The translations under genes were made by a program, and so were the position numbers. From positions 14,181-78,180 of the forward strand of contig JAKFEW010000109.1 of assembly GCA_036675505.1 (NCBI GenBank): a stretch of DNA of 64,000 bases, written 5' to 3'. Each line of letters opens with the position of its first letter. The stretch's first letter is position 1. Shown in pieces: positions 51,375-61,022 of the stretch. The stretch comes from JAKFEW01 sp036675505. Lineage in GTDB: Bacteria > Cyanobacteriota > Sericytochromatia > S15B-MN24 > JAQBPE01. Under the pieces are notes generated by a model. The model made no database searches. It was not told where the DNA came from and saw nothing but the letters and a program-made list of their open reading frames with translations.

Positions 51375-52373
51375 ATGGAGCCCATGGATACCCTGCTCGC
51401 ACTCACGCCCGGCGACGTCGCCGGCATCGGTCCCGAGGTGGCCTGCCGCCTGCTCGCGGGGCTCGCCGCCGACGGCACGCGCCCTGTGGTGTTCGGCGAT
51501 CGCCGCGCCCTCGCGCGCGCCGCGGACCTGGTAGGCGCGGCGATCGCCTGGCACGAGGTCGCGCGCCCGGACGCGCCGGTGCCGCGCGGCCACGTGGCGC
51601 TCGTGCCGATCGACCTGCCGGGCGAGCTGCCGCCGCCGGGGCGGCTCGACGTGCGCGCTGGCGCCCACTCGCTCGCCTGCGTGGAAGCGGCTGCGCGGGC
51701 GGCGATCGCGGGCCAGGTCGCGGGGCTCGTCACCGGGCCGATTTGCAAAGAGGCGATCCTCCCCGGCCGGCCGGGCTTCGTGGGCCACACCGAGCTGCTC
51801 GCCGAGCTCGCGGGCGTGGACGATTTCGGCATGCTGCTCGTGGTCGACGACTTCCGGGTGCTGCACGTGACGACCCACCTGAGCGTGCGCGAGGCCGTCG
51901 ACGCGTTGAACGAGGACCTCATCGTGCGCACGATCCGGCTCGGCGCCCGCAGCCTCGCCACGCTCGGGCTGCCGGACGGTCCGATCGGGGTGTGCGCCCT
52001 GAATCCGCATGCGGGCGAGGGCGGCCGCTTCGGCCAGGAGGAGATCACGATCATCGGCCCGGCCTGCGACCGCGCGCGGGCCGAGGGCCTCGCCGTCGAG
52101 GGCCCGCTGCCGCCCGACACCGTGTTCTACCGCGCGCGGCTCGGCCACTTCGCGCTGATCATCGCCATGCTGCACGACCAGGGCCACATCCCGCTCAAGA
52201 TGTGGGGGATGGACCGCGGCATCAACACCACGGTGGGCCTGCCGTTCGTGCGTACGAGCGTGGACCACGGCACGGCCTTCGACCTCGCCGGCACCGGCCG
52301 CGCCGACGCCGGGAGCTTCCGCCACGCCTGGGCGCTCGCGGCGCGGCTGGCGGCGCGCGGGGTGGCGGGCTAG
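51375..52373 (+). CDS. pdxA: PdxA-family 4-hydroxythreonine-4-phosphate dehydrogenase
   Basis: A 332-residue metal-dependent dehydrogenase. Family motifs are LTPGDVAGIGPEV, VTGPICKEAI, FVGHTELLAEL, ALNPHAGEGGRFGQEE, MLHDQGHIPLK and GLPFVRTSVDHGTAFDLAGTG. It oxidises 4-phosphohydroxythreonine in pyridoxal 5'-phosphate synthesis. No other pdx gene is nearby, and sugar-acid (4-phosphothreonate/erythronate) variants exist, so the substrate is not certain. ATG 51384 is an equally possible start three codons in. Confidence 0.92.
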   Translation: MEPMDTLLALTPGDVAGIGPEVACRLLAGLAADGTRPVVFGDRRALARAADLVGAAIAWHEVARPDAPVPRGHVALVPIDLPGELPPPGRLDVRAGAHSLACVEAAARAAIAGQVAGLVTGPICKEAILPGRPGFVGHTELLAELAGVDDFGMLLVVDDFRVLHVTTHLSVREAVDALNEDLIVRTIRLGARSLATLGLPDGPIGVCALNPHAGEGGRFGQEEITIIGPACDRARAEGLAVEGPLPPDTVFYRARLGHFALIIAMLHDQGHIPLKMWGMDRGINTTVGLPFVRTSVDHGTAFDLAGTGRADAGSFRHAWALAARLAARGVAG

Positions 52374-52759
52374 AGGCCGACGGCCGCTGGGGGCCAGCTC
52401 GCCACGCGCTCGCCCGGCCTGAGCTGCCCGAGTACCTCGGGCGTGATGCCGTGGAATGCGTGCAGCTGCTCGACGAACCAGCGATCGAAGGGCTCCTGCG
52501 GCTGCGCCAGCACCGCCATCGACAGGGCCGGATCCTCGGCAGTGACGACCAGGATCACGATGTCGCCCTGGGGCGTCGGCTGGTGGAAGATCTGCTCGCT
52601 GACGATGCCGCGCCGCGCCAGGTGCGCCTGGTACTCCGCCGCACGCGGGCCGTGTAACTCTGCCACGAACGCGCGCCAGGCCTCGAGTTGGCCGGGCTGG
52701 ACGGGTATGGCGAGGGCGATCGAGCGACGCTCGTTCCCTTTGGTCATCGGGGTGGGCAT
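52370..52759 (-). CDS. DUF6176-like small protein
   Basis: A 129-residue protein with one ferredoxin-like alpha/beta unit: ALAIPVQPGQLEAWRAFVAE, RRGIVSEQIFHQPTPQGDIV, then a helix. It resembles DUF6176/monooxygenase-like dimeric barrels. No catalytic residues are obvious. The start at 52759 has AAAGGAG 7 bases upstream; the longer frame to 52900 lacks support. It overlaps the convergent pdxA end by 4 bp. Confidence 0.7.
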   Translation of the reverse strand: MPTPMTKGNERRSIALAIPVQPGQLEAWRAFVAELHGPRAAEYQAHLARRGIVSEQIFHQPTPQGDIVILVVTAEDPALSMAVLAQPQEPFDRWFVEQLHAFHGITPEVLGQLRPGERVASWPPAAVGL

Positions 52760-52902
52760 GAGGGGCTCCTTTACGCGGCAACGCCCCCGCCATACCCGAT
52801 CGCGGGGGGCCGCGAAACACGAGGCGGGCAATCGAGCGATGACATCGCGTCGCGCCATGGTACCCTCGCCCCGGTGAACCGTGAGTGTCGAGGAGGGCAT
52901 GC

Positions 52903-53628
52903 ATGATCTCGCTGAATCGCAACGGCAAGCGCGTCGTCGCCGCGTTGGCGCTGAGCTTGGGCCTGGCGGCCTGCGAGGCCGAGATCCCTACCGGCGGCGG
53001 CTCGTCGCCGGGTCCGGGCGCCGTCCCTTCGGCCACCGTGGCGCCGACCGCCACCCCGACCGCCGCTCCGGCTTCCCCCACGCCGACCCCGGCGGTCACG
53101 GCCTCCCCGTCGCCAAGCCCGACGGCCACGCCGTCGCCGTCGCCGTCGCCGACGCCCAGCCCATCGCCGACGCCCACGCCTTCGCCGTCGCCCAGCCCGA
53201 CGCCGAGCCCGAGCCCGACGCCGGATGAGCCGACGGAGGAAGACGAGCCCAACGACACGGTGGGCGAGGCCCAGGAGCTCGATGAGAACGAGACCGTCGA
53301 GGGCGAGCTCGACGAGGACGGGCGCGACCTCTACGAGATCGAGGCCGACGACGACGCGGACGGCGAGCACATCTGGGTCAACCTGTCCTGGCGGCCGAGC
53401 AACGACCCGTTCGGCGCCGAGCTCATCGTGCTGGACGAAAGCGGCGCAGAGCTCGCGCGCGAGACGGTCGGCGAGAACGATGAGGGTGACGACTTCGAGT
53501 TCGACGATTTCGAGGTGGAGGAAGGCGAATCGTACTTCGTCGGCTTCACGGCCCTGGAAGACCCGGTCGCCACCGATGCGGACGAGCCCGCCGACGCGTA
53601 CGAATTGAAGATCTGGTTCGACGACTGA
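52903..53628 (+). CDS. PPC-domain-like lipoprotein with Pro/Thr/Ser linker
   Basis: A 241-residue lipoprotein. The signal peptide ends at GLAAC (lipobox). Residues about 35-110 are an almost pure Pro/Ser/Thr/Ala linker. The C-terminal domain starts EDEPNDTVGEAQELDENETV and continues VEGELDEDGRDLYEIEA, the pattern of bacterial pre-peptidase C-terminal (PPC) beta-sandwich domains, ending YELKIWFDD. The protein is very acidic. It is paralogous to the next gene. GGAGG lies 7 bases before the start. Confidence 0.82.
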   Translation: MISLNRNGKRVVAALALSLGLAACEAEIPTGGGSSPGPGAVPSATVAPTATPTAAPASPTPTPAVTASPSPSPTATPSPSPSPTPSPSPTPTPSPSPSPTPSPSPTPDEPTEEDEPNDTVGEAQELDENETVEGELDEDGRDLYEIEADDDADGEHIWVNLSWRPSNDPFGAELIVLDESGAELARETVGENDEGDDFEFDDFEVEEGESYFVGFTALEDPVATDADEPADAYELKIWFDD

Positions 53629-53730
53629 CGCTCGGCGGCCCTGAAATCCTGCTGCCGAGCAAGGAAACGGATCGCCGTGGGCCATGCTAAGGTCGCGGAA
53701 CGAAGGATCGTTGTTCGTCAGGAGGCTGTC

Positions 53731-54468
53731 ATGAAGCATGCGAGTCGAGTCGGCCAGCGCGCCATCGTGGTGCTGGCGTTGAGCTTGGGCCTCGTGGCCT
53801 GCGGTACCCAGGCACCCCAAGGCGGTGGCGGCGGCGCACCGGCCCCGACCGCGAGTGCGGCGCCGATCGTCTTCGAGCCCGTCGCGCCGGCGGTCGTGGT
53901 CACGGCACCGCCGGTCGCCGTGGCGACGGCGGCGCCGACGGTCGCGCCGACCACGGCCGTGGTTCCCACGGCGGCGCCGACGGAAGAACCGACGCCGACC
54001 CCGACCGCGACGCCAGAGCCCGAGCCGACCGGCTTGCCGACGCCGCGCCCGACGCCGAAGCCTGAGCCGACGCCCGATCTGCTGGACAATGAAGACGAGC
54101 CGAACGACACGGTCGACCAGGCCCAACGGGTTGATTGGACCCATACCATCGAGGGCGAGCTCGATGCCGACGCCGCGGACCTCTTCGCCATCGATGTCCG
54201 CGATCGGATCGGTCAGCGTCTGGACGTGATCGTCACCTGGGATGAGGACGAAGGCCCGATCGGCGGCGACCTCGTCGTCTACAACGCGTCCGGCCTGGAA
54301 GTCTTCCGCGACAATGTGCCGGTAGGTGCCTCGGGCGATCCGATCCTGGTTGTCGAGAACATCGCGTTCGACAGCCCCACGTACTACGTCGGCTTCGATT
54401 TCATCCGAGATCCGGACGAAATGAGCGCCACCGAGTACGCGATCCAATTCACCCTCATCGACGACTGA
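53731..54468 (+). CDS. PPC-domain-like lipoprotein, paralogue of the upstream gene
   Basis: A 245-residue lipoprotein with the same plan as its neighbour: signal peptide ending GLVAC, a Pro/Thr/Ala/Val linker (residues about 25-115), then EDEPNDTVDQAQRVDWTHTI, EGELDADAADLFAIDV and the closing YAIQFTLIDD. The two lie 102 bp apart and clearly arose by tandem duplication, with diverged linkers. The start has AGGAGG 6 bases upstream. A terminator follows 15 bp after the stop. Confidence 0.83.
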   Translation: MKHASRVGQRAIVVLALSLGLVACGTQAPQGGGGGAPAPTASAAPIVFEPVAPAVVVTAPPVAVATAAPTVAPTTAVVPTAAPTEEPTPTPTATPEPEPTGLPTPRPTPKPEPTPDLLDNEDEPNDTVDQAQRVDWTHTIEGELDADAADLFAIDVRDRIGQRLDVIVTWDEDEGPIGGDLVVYNASGLEVFRDNVPVGASGDPILVVENIAFDSPTYYVGFDFIRDPDEMSATEYAIQFTLIDD

Positions 54469-54482
54469 GCGAACCCCGCGAC

Positions 54483-54527
54483 GACGAAGGCCGCGCACCT
54501 GCGCGGCCCTCGTCCTCTCTCTTTTTT
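54483..54527 (+). terminator. Rho-independent terminator of the PPC lipoprotein pair
   Basis: The stem GACGA-A-GGCCGCGCA / TGCGCGGCC-C-TCGTC (one A-C mismatch, loop CC) spans 54483-54514 and is followed by CTCTCTC and T6 at 54522-54527. Confidence 0.85.
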
Positions 54528-54540
54528 CCCGCTGGTCCGG

Positions 54541-54741
54541 CTACCCCAGGCGCCGGGTGTTGAAAGCTTTCACGGCATCGAACAGCGCATCGGTGGCGCC
54601 GGCGCCGTATTCACGGCCGACCTGCCGCATGTTGTAGGCCTTGACCACGCCGTACAACTTGTCGGCGGGATCAATACCGCCGCGGCTGGCACATTCCGTG
54701 CGGCGCGCGCCCGATATCACTTGTGTCTGTCTGGCAGGCAT
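54541..54741 (-). CDS. 66-residue protein with two related helical repeats, hypothetical
   Basis: A short basic protein. Two similar segments, DKLYGVVKAYNMRQVG and DALFDAVKAFNTRRLG, imply a duplicated helix. It contains one Cys. No family was recognised. The ribosome-binding site is poor, but a strong promoter (TTGACA-N18-TATATT) with an overlapping inverted repeat lies 80-105 bp upstream on the same strand. It is divergent from the octapeptide lipoprotein at 54908. Confidence 0.5.
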   Translation of the reverse strand: MPARQTQVISGARRTECASRGGIDPADKLYGVVKAYNMRQVGREYGAGATDALFDAVKAFNTRRLG

Positions 54742-54797
54742 CTTGGATAAGTCTCGCGAAGGGCGTTCGGGGGCTGTCCGTCAAGTAGGTTTAAACG

Positions 54798-54848
54798 AAG
54801 GTTATCAGCCTTAATCACAATATAACCTTTCCCCTGGCAGCCTGTCAA
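54798..54848 (-). promoter_or_regulatory. strong promoter with operator-like inverted repeat
   Basis: On the minus strand, -35 TTGACA (54848-54843), an 18-bp spacer and -10 TATATT (54824-54819). A perfect 8-bp inverted repeat AAGGTTAT/ATAACCTT (54798-54805 and 54822-54829, 16-nt spacer) straddles the -10 and start site, as a repressor operator would. The 12-mer GCTTGACAGGCT around the -35 recurs at the promoter at 59318. Confidence 0.7.
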
Positions 54849-54907
54849 GCAGTTTCTGCCTGAGTGGCTAGCCGGGCGGGTATGTACGGATCACCAGGAG
54901 ATCCGCC

Positions 54908-55783
54908 ATGACCCGCCGTCCAACGACCAGACGGAACCAGCGAAGCTGGATCGCCGCGCTCACGCTCCCGCTGGTCTGCCTCGCCGCCTGCTCGTCGCCT
55001 TCGGAGCCCGCGAAGTCGCCGTCGACGTCCACCAAGACGGCGTCGACCACGGCAAAGGCCACACCGAAGCTGCCGCCGCCGAAGGCCGAATCGCTGACGG
55101 GCACCGCCGCCGCGCCGGCGGGCATCGTCGCGGCCGGTGGCGGCAACATCCTGTCGCACAATGGCGGCCAGATGGTCGCGGCCGGCGCGGGCAACATGGT
55201 GGCCGCTGGAGCTGGAAATTTCGTGGTGCTCGCGATCGATGAAAAGCCGCTCGCCGGCGCGCCCGTCTGGCTGGTGCCGGCCGACGACAAGGCCGAGGTG
55301 CCGTCCCGCGCCCCCGACGCGACCACCGATGAAAAGGGCGCTTTCATCCTGGCGGTGAACGGCAAGAGCAAGACCGGCGCCTACGCCGTGGTCGTGGGCG
55401 GCCAGAACGCAGCCGGCAAGTCGGCTCCGTTCTCCACGGTGGTCGAGGCCGACCCGAAAGGCAAGTCCACCCAAGTCGGTGCGGCCACCACGATGGTCGC
55501 ATCCACGCTCCGCAAGCGCGGCGCGGGCGCGTTCAGCGCGTTCGACCTCAAGGCCTTCGGCTCGCTCGTGGAGCTGCTCGCGAACAACCTCAGCCTGGCC
55601 GACCTGCCGGACTTCTCGGATCCGGACGCGGTCGCTGCGAAGGCCGACGAGCTCGGCAAGCGCCTCGACGCCTTCGGCAAGGCGCTAGGCCAGTGGGGCG
55701 ACGCCGTCGAGAAGGATCCGACCAGCATCCTGAACGGCAATCTGCCTGGCCTGCCGGGTTTGACCGGCCTGAAGGCGCGCTGA
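54908..55783 (+). CDS. octapeptide-repeat lipoprotein
   Basis: A 291-residue lipoprotein. A basic, hydrophobic signal peptide ends at CLAAC (lipobox). A Thr/Ser/Lys linker is followed by the motif run IVAAGGGN-ILSHNGGQ-MVAAGAGN-MVAAGAGN (about 75-105), a clear 8-residue period. Then comes a small beta-sandwich-like domain (VVLAIDEKPLAGAPVWLVPADD, the style of carboxypeptidase-regulatory domains) and a helical C-terminal third. Probably surface-exposed. The start has CAGGAGA about 7 bases upstream. Confidence 0.78.
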   Translation: MTRRPTTRRNQRSWIAALTLPLVCLAACSSPSEPAKSPSTSTKTASTTAKATPKLPPPKAESLTGTAAAPAGIVAAGGGNILSHNGGQMVAAGAGNMVAAGAGNFVVLAIDEKPLAGAPVWLVPADDKAEVPSRAPDATTDEKGAFILAVNGKSKTGAYAVVVGGQNAAGKSAPFSTVVEADPKGKSTQVGAATTMVASTLRKRGAGAFSAFDLKAFGSLVELLANNLSLADLPDFSDPDAVAAKADELGKRLDAFGKALGQWGDAVEKDPTSILNGNLPGLPGLTGLKAR

Positions 55784-55871
55784 CGCCCGACCTGGCGACG
55801 CCCCCCCGGCCGGTGGTACACTTTCCGCTCGGCGCCCTGCTCGGGGCGCCGGCCGACGGAGGAGTGTGGCG

Positions 55872-56588
55872 ATGATCAACAAGGTGGTGCCCGACGCCGC
55901 GGCGGCGCTCGCTGGCGTGTTGCGCGACGGGATGACGATCATGTCGGGCGGCTTCGGCCTGTGCGGCATCCCCGAGAACCTGATCACCGCCATCCGCGAT
56001 TCCGGCGTGAAGGACCTGACCTTCATCAGCAACAACGCCGGCGTCGATGACTTCGGCCTGGGCCTGCTGTTGCAGACGCGCCAGGTCAAGAAGATGATCT
56101 CGAGCTACGTCGGCGAGAACAAGACGTTCGAGCGCCAGTACCTCGACGGCGTGCTCGAGGTCGAGCTGGTGCCGCAGGGCACGCTCGCCGAGCGCATCCG
56201 CGCGGGCGGTGCGGGCATCGGCGGCTTCTTCACGCGCACCGGCGTGGGCACCGTCGTCGCCGAGGGCAAGGAAACGCGGGTGATCGACGGCGTCGAATAC
56301 GTCCTCGAGGCGCCGCTCAAGGCCGACCTCGCGATCGTGAAGGCCTGGAAGGGCGACGCCCAGGGCAACCTGGTCTACCGGCTGACGGCCCGGAACTTCA
56401 ACCCGATGATGGCGACAGCGGCCGCGACGACCCTCGTCGAGGTCGAGCAGCTCGTCGACGTCGGCGAGCTCGACCCGGACCACGTCCACACGCCGGGCAT
56501 CTTCGTCGACCGGGTGTTCCAGGGCACGCACTACGAGAAGCGCATCGAGCAGCGGACCACGCGCAAGCGTGAAGTATCGGGAGTTTAG
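55872..56588 (+). CDS. scoA: 3-oxoacid CoA-transferase subunit A
   Basis: A 238-residue protein. DGMTIMSGGFGLCGIPENLI is the glycine-rich CoA-binding signature of subunit A, and later segments (GLLLQTRQVKKMISSYVGEN, GGFFTRTGVGT) match the family. With ScoB it moves CoA from succinyl-CoA or another acyl-CoA to acetoacetate. ATG 55872 is preferred over GTG 55866 because GGAGGAG lies 7 bases upstream. It is followed 2 bp later by scoB. Confidence 0.93.
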   Translation: MINKVVPDAAAALAGVLRDGMTIMSGGFGLCGIPENLITAIRDSGVKDLTFISNNAGVDDFGLGLLLQTRQVKKMISSYVGENKTFERQYLDGVLEVELVPQGTLAERIRAGGAGIGGFFTRTGVGTVVAEGKETRVIDGVEYVLEAPLKADLAIVKAWKGDAQGNLVYRLTARNFNPMMATAAATTLVEVEQLVDVGELDPDHVHTPGIFVDRVFQGTHYEKRIEQRTTRKREVSGV

Positions 56589-56590
56589 TC

Positions 56591-57250
56591 ATGCCTTTCG
56601 ACCGCAACCAGATCGCCAAGCGCATCGCCCAGGAGCTGCGTGACGGCTTCTACGTGAACCTTGGCATCGGCATCCCGACGCTCGTGGCGAACTTCATCCC
56701 GGCCGGCGTGGACGTGATCCTCCAGTCGGAGAACGGCCTGCTCGGCATCGGCCCCTTCCCCTTCGAGGGCGAGGAGGATCCGGACCTCATCAACGCCGGC
56801 AAGCAGACCATCACCACCTTGCCCGGCTCGGCGATCTTCTCGAGCGCCGACTCCTTCGCGATGGTGCGCGGTGGCCATGTCGACCTCACGATCCTCGGCG
56901 CGATGCAGGTGGCCGCCAACGGCGACCTCGCCAACTGGACGATCCCGGGCAAGATGGTGAAGGGCATGGGCGGCGCGATGGACCTGGTGGCCGGCGCCAA
57001 GCGCGTCATCGTCGCGATGGAGCACACCAGCAAGGACGGCGCGCCCAAGCTGCTCGAGCGCTGCGAGCTGCCGCTAACGGGCAAGGGCGTGGTGAACATG
57101 ATCGTCACCGACCTCGCGGTCATCGACGTGACCCAGGCAGGCTTCGTCCTGCGCGAGCTCGCGCCGGGCATAACCGAGGAAGAGGTCGTGGCGAAGACCG
57201 GCGCCAAGCTCGCCATTTCGCCTGAACTTCAGTCGCTTCGCTCCTTCTAG
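56591..57250 (+). CDS. scoB: 3-oxoacid CoA-transferase subunit B
   Basis: A 219-residue protein. The catalytic glutamate is Glu47 in LQSENGLLGIGPFP; GIGIPTLVANFIP and GGHVDLTILGAMQV are further family motifs. It starts 2 bp after scoA, so the two form one enzyme. The last residues (LQSLRSF) and the stop codon lie inside the first copy of a 30-bp direct repeat, so the C-terminus may have been rewritten by a repeat insertion. Confidence 0.94.
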   Translation: MPFDRNQIAKRIAQELRDGFYVNLGIGIPTLVANFIPAGVDVILQSENGLLGIGPFPFEGEEDPDLINAGKQTITTLPGSAIFSSADSFAMVRGGHVDLTILGAMQVAANGDLANWTIPGKMVKGMGGAMDLVAGAKRVIVAMEHTSKDGAPKLLERCELPLTGKGVVNMIVTDLAVIDVTQAGFVLRELAPGITEEEVVAKTGAKLAISPELQSLRSF

Positions 57251-57286
57251 CCGCCCCTTCAGTCGCTGCGCTCCTTCCAGCCGCCC
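57227..57286. repeat. 30-bp tandem direct repeat at the end of scoB
   Basis: Copies 57227-57256 and 57257-57286 differ at 2 of 30 bases. The scoB stop TAG lies in copy 1; the matching codon in copy 2 is CAG. Confidence 0.85.
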
Positions 57287-57313
57287 CGCCCGCCCACCCC
57301 AACCTGGGAGATC

Positions 57314-59161
<1,848 letters not shown>

Positions 59162-59203
59162 GGCCTGACGCCGCGCGCCTGAGGGGATGACCCGGCGTAT
59201 TCC

Positions 59204-59255
59204 CCCCGGCACCCTTCTGCTCCCCTCCGTGGAGGGGAGCAGAAGGGTGCCGGGG
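59204..59255. repeat. 25-bp perfect inverted repeat (REP-like) after ggt
   Basis: Arms 59204-59228 and 59231-59255 are exact complements with a 2-nt loop. The core CACCCTTCTGCTCCCCTCC resembles the palindromic intergenic repeats common in GC-rich genomes. It lies 43 bp after the ggt stop and may act as a terminator or mRNA stabiliser. Confidence 0.85.
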
Positions 59256-59317
59256 TGGCGAGGGGTGCATGAAGCACCGCTGGGGGAGAAGGTGCTGGCC
59301 TGGGCGGGAAAAACAGC

Positions 59318-59391
59318 TTGACAGGCTACCGCTTGCCCAATTAGTATACACATGAAGAAAACAGCGGAAACGGAATACACATTCTGTTTTC
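59318..59391 (+). promoter_or_regulatory. promoter with downstream inverted repeat (GAAAACAG-N19-CTGTTTTC)
   Basis: -35 TTGACA (59318-59323), an 18-bp spacer and -10 TAGTAT (59342-59347). An inverted repeat at 59357-59364 and 59384-59391 starts exactly 15 bp after the first base of the -10, with a 19-nt spacer. This is the same geometry as at 12920-12996. Confidence 0.75.
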
Positions 59392-59415
59392 CAAGCGTAA
59401 GAGGAGAAGAACCCG

Positions 59416-60957
59416 ATGAAGACGCGCCTTTCCACCGCCGTGCTGGTGGCCTGCCTGGTAGCGGGCTGCGCCATGCCCACGGGCAACACGCCGCCCGGTG
59501 GAACGGGCACCGGCAACCCGGGGACCCTGAAGCCTGGCGACAAGGCGCCCATCGTCGATCCCAAGACCGGCAAGGTGTTGCCCAACCAGCCGGTCGAGCC
59601 GCTCAACGGCGTCGAGTTCAAGCCGCTCACCCAGGGCGCCGCGCAGTACCTGAGCAACAACGGCGGCAACATCATCGCCGCCGGTGCCGGCAACCTCGTG
59701 TCCAACGGCGCATCCGCCGCGATGGCGCCCTCGGCCCCGATGTCGAAGGCCGCCCCCACGATGGCCGGCGCCGAGATCGCGATGGACAGCGACGCATCCA
59801 CCGGCGGCGCCTCCGGCCGCTCGTCCGGCGGCAGCGGCGGCGGCGCGGCCGCACCGGGCGGCGGCGCGTTCAGCGGCAACGTCTGGAGCCCCTACTCCTT
59901 CGGGCACTACTTCGGCTACGGCGGCGGCGGCGGCATGGACCAGATGGCGCTCGTCTCCGTCCAGGAGGCCGAGACCAAGGGCTCGTCCGGCTCGTTCCAG
60001 AACGTGATCGGCGACGTCGTCAGCCCGATCGTGAAGGTCTGGGCGGCGGACGCCCGCCTCACGCAGTCCGGCGCCGTGCTCACCAGCGACGGCAAGCTCT
60101 TCGTCGAGCCGCGCAACGACGCCAACAAGGACATGATGATCCGCCCGGCCTACGGCCCCTACAACGACGGCAACGGCTGGCGCCTGGTCTACACCTCCAG
60201 CGACCGCCACGAGATCCTGAACTTCACGGTCACGGCCGAGAAGACCACGATCATCCGCATGCGCTGGGCGCCGCTCGACCTCGCGCCGGAGCGCGTGACG
60301 GTCGACAGCTCGGACGCGGTCAAGAAGCTGGTCGCGGCGATCTCCGACAAGGGTTACAAGGGCGAAGAAGAGAAGTCGATGAAGGACTACTTCATGGGCT
60401 ACCCCTTCGAGCAGCCCAAGACCGGCGAGTGGGACAGCTCCGACAACAAGACCGAGGTGCTCTACGAGGTGCCGAAGAACGCGCGCTGGAACGTCAACCT
60501 CCAGAACGTGATGGGCAAGGTCGTCTGGGAGCTCAACTGGTGGGCCCAGGACGAGGAAGCCTACCCGACGAGGGGCGGCGTGGGCATCGCGATGCCCGCG
60601 GTGGCGCGCACGAAGCCGATGATCGAGCCGGCTTACGACGGCGATTACGAAGAGGAGCAGCTGCCCGAGTGCGGCGAGCCCGAGCGGATCTCGCACAGCT
60701 ACACCAACTGGAACGGCCAGGGCATGGTCGACGCCGAGACCGGCGCGGTCATCCGCTTCACCCGCCCCACGCGCAACACCTACTCGTACTACAACGGGCC
60801 CGACTACCCCTGCAGCCCGCCGTCGTCGAAGCCGAAGCCGTCGGCCGCGCCGACCGCCACGCCGTCGACCGAGCCGAGCCCGGAGCCGAGCGCCGAGCCG
60901 AGCGCCGAAGCGACGGCGAGCCCCACGCCCACGCCGAGCGCATCGCCCGAGGAATAG
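59416..60957 (+). CDS. octapeptide-motif lipoprotein, hypothetical
   Basis: A 513-residue lipoprotein with signal peptide MKTRLSTAVLVACLVAGC. Residues about 75-95 read YLSNNGGNIIAAGAGNLVSN, the octapeptide motif in its shortest form. A Gly/Ser/Ala-rich stretch (to about 175) precedes a beta-rich domain of about 290 residues with no recognised family (WRLVYTSSDRHEILNFTVTA; WNVNLQNVMGKVVWELNWW). A Pro/Glu/Ser/Ala tail ends the protein. The start has AGAGGAGAAG upstream, driven by the promoter at 59318. Confidence 0.82.
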   Translation: MKTRLSTAVLVACLVAGCAMPTGNTPPGGTGTGNPGTLKPGDKAPIVDPKTGKVLPNQPVEPLNGVEFKPLTQGAAQYLSNNGGNIIAAGAGNLVSNGASAAMAPSAPMSKAAPTMAGAEIAMDSDASTGGASGRSSGGSGGGAAAPGGGAFSGNVWSPYSFGHYFGYGGGGGMDQMALVSVQEAETKGSSGSFQNVIGDVVSPIVKVWAADARLTQSGAVLTSDGKLFVEPRNDANKDMMIRPAYGPYNDGNGWRLVYTSSDRHEILNFTVTAEKTTIIRMRWAPLDLAPERVTVDSSDAVKKLVAAISDKGYKGEEEKSMKDYFMGYPFEQPKTGEWDSSDNKTEVLYEVPKNARWNVNLQNVMGKVVWELNWWAQDEEAYPTRGGVGIAMPAVARTKPMIEPAYDGDYEEEQLPECGEPERISHSYTNWNGQGMVDAETGAVIRFTRPTRNTYSYYNGPDYPCSPPSSKPKPSAAPTATPSTEPSPEPSAEPSAEATASPTPTPSASPEE

Positions 60958-60975
60958 CCCCCGGCACCCTGAAAA

Positions 60976-61009
60976 GAAGCGCCCGCCCCGAAACCGGGGC
61001 GGGCGCTTC
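60976..61009. terminator. bidirectional terminator between convergent genes
   Basis: The 15-bp perfect stem GAAGCGCCCGCCCCG with loop AAAC separates the lipoprotein gene from the convergent L,D-transpeptidase gene. On the minus strand it is followed by TTTTC. Confidence 0.75.
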
Positions 61010-61022
61010 ATTGATGCCTGTC

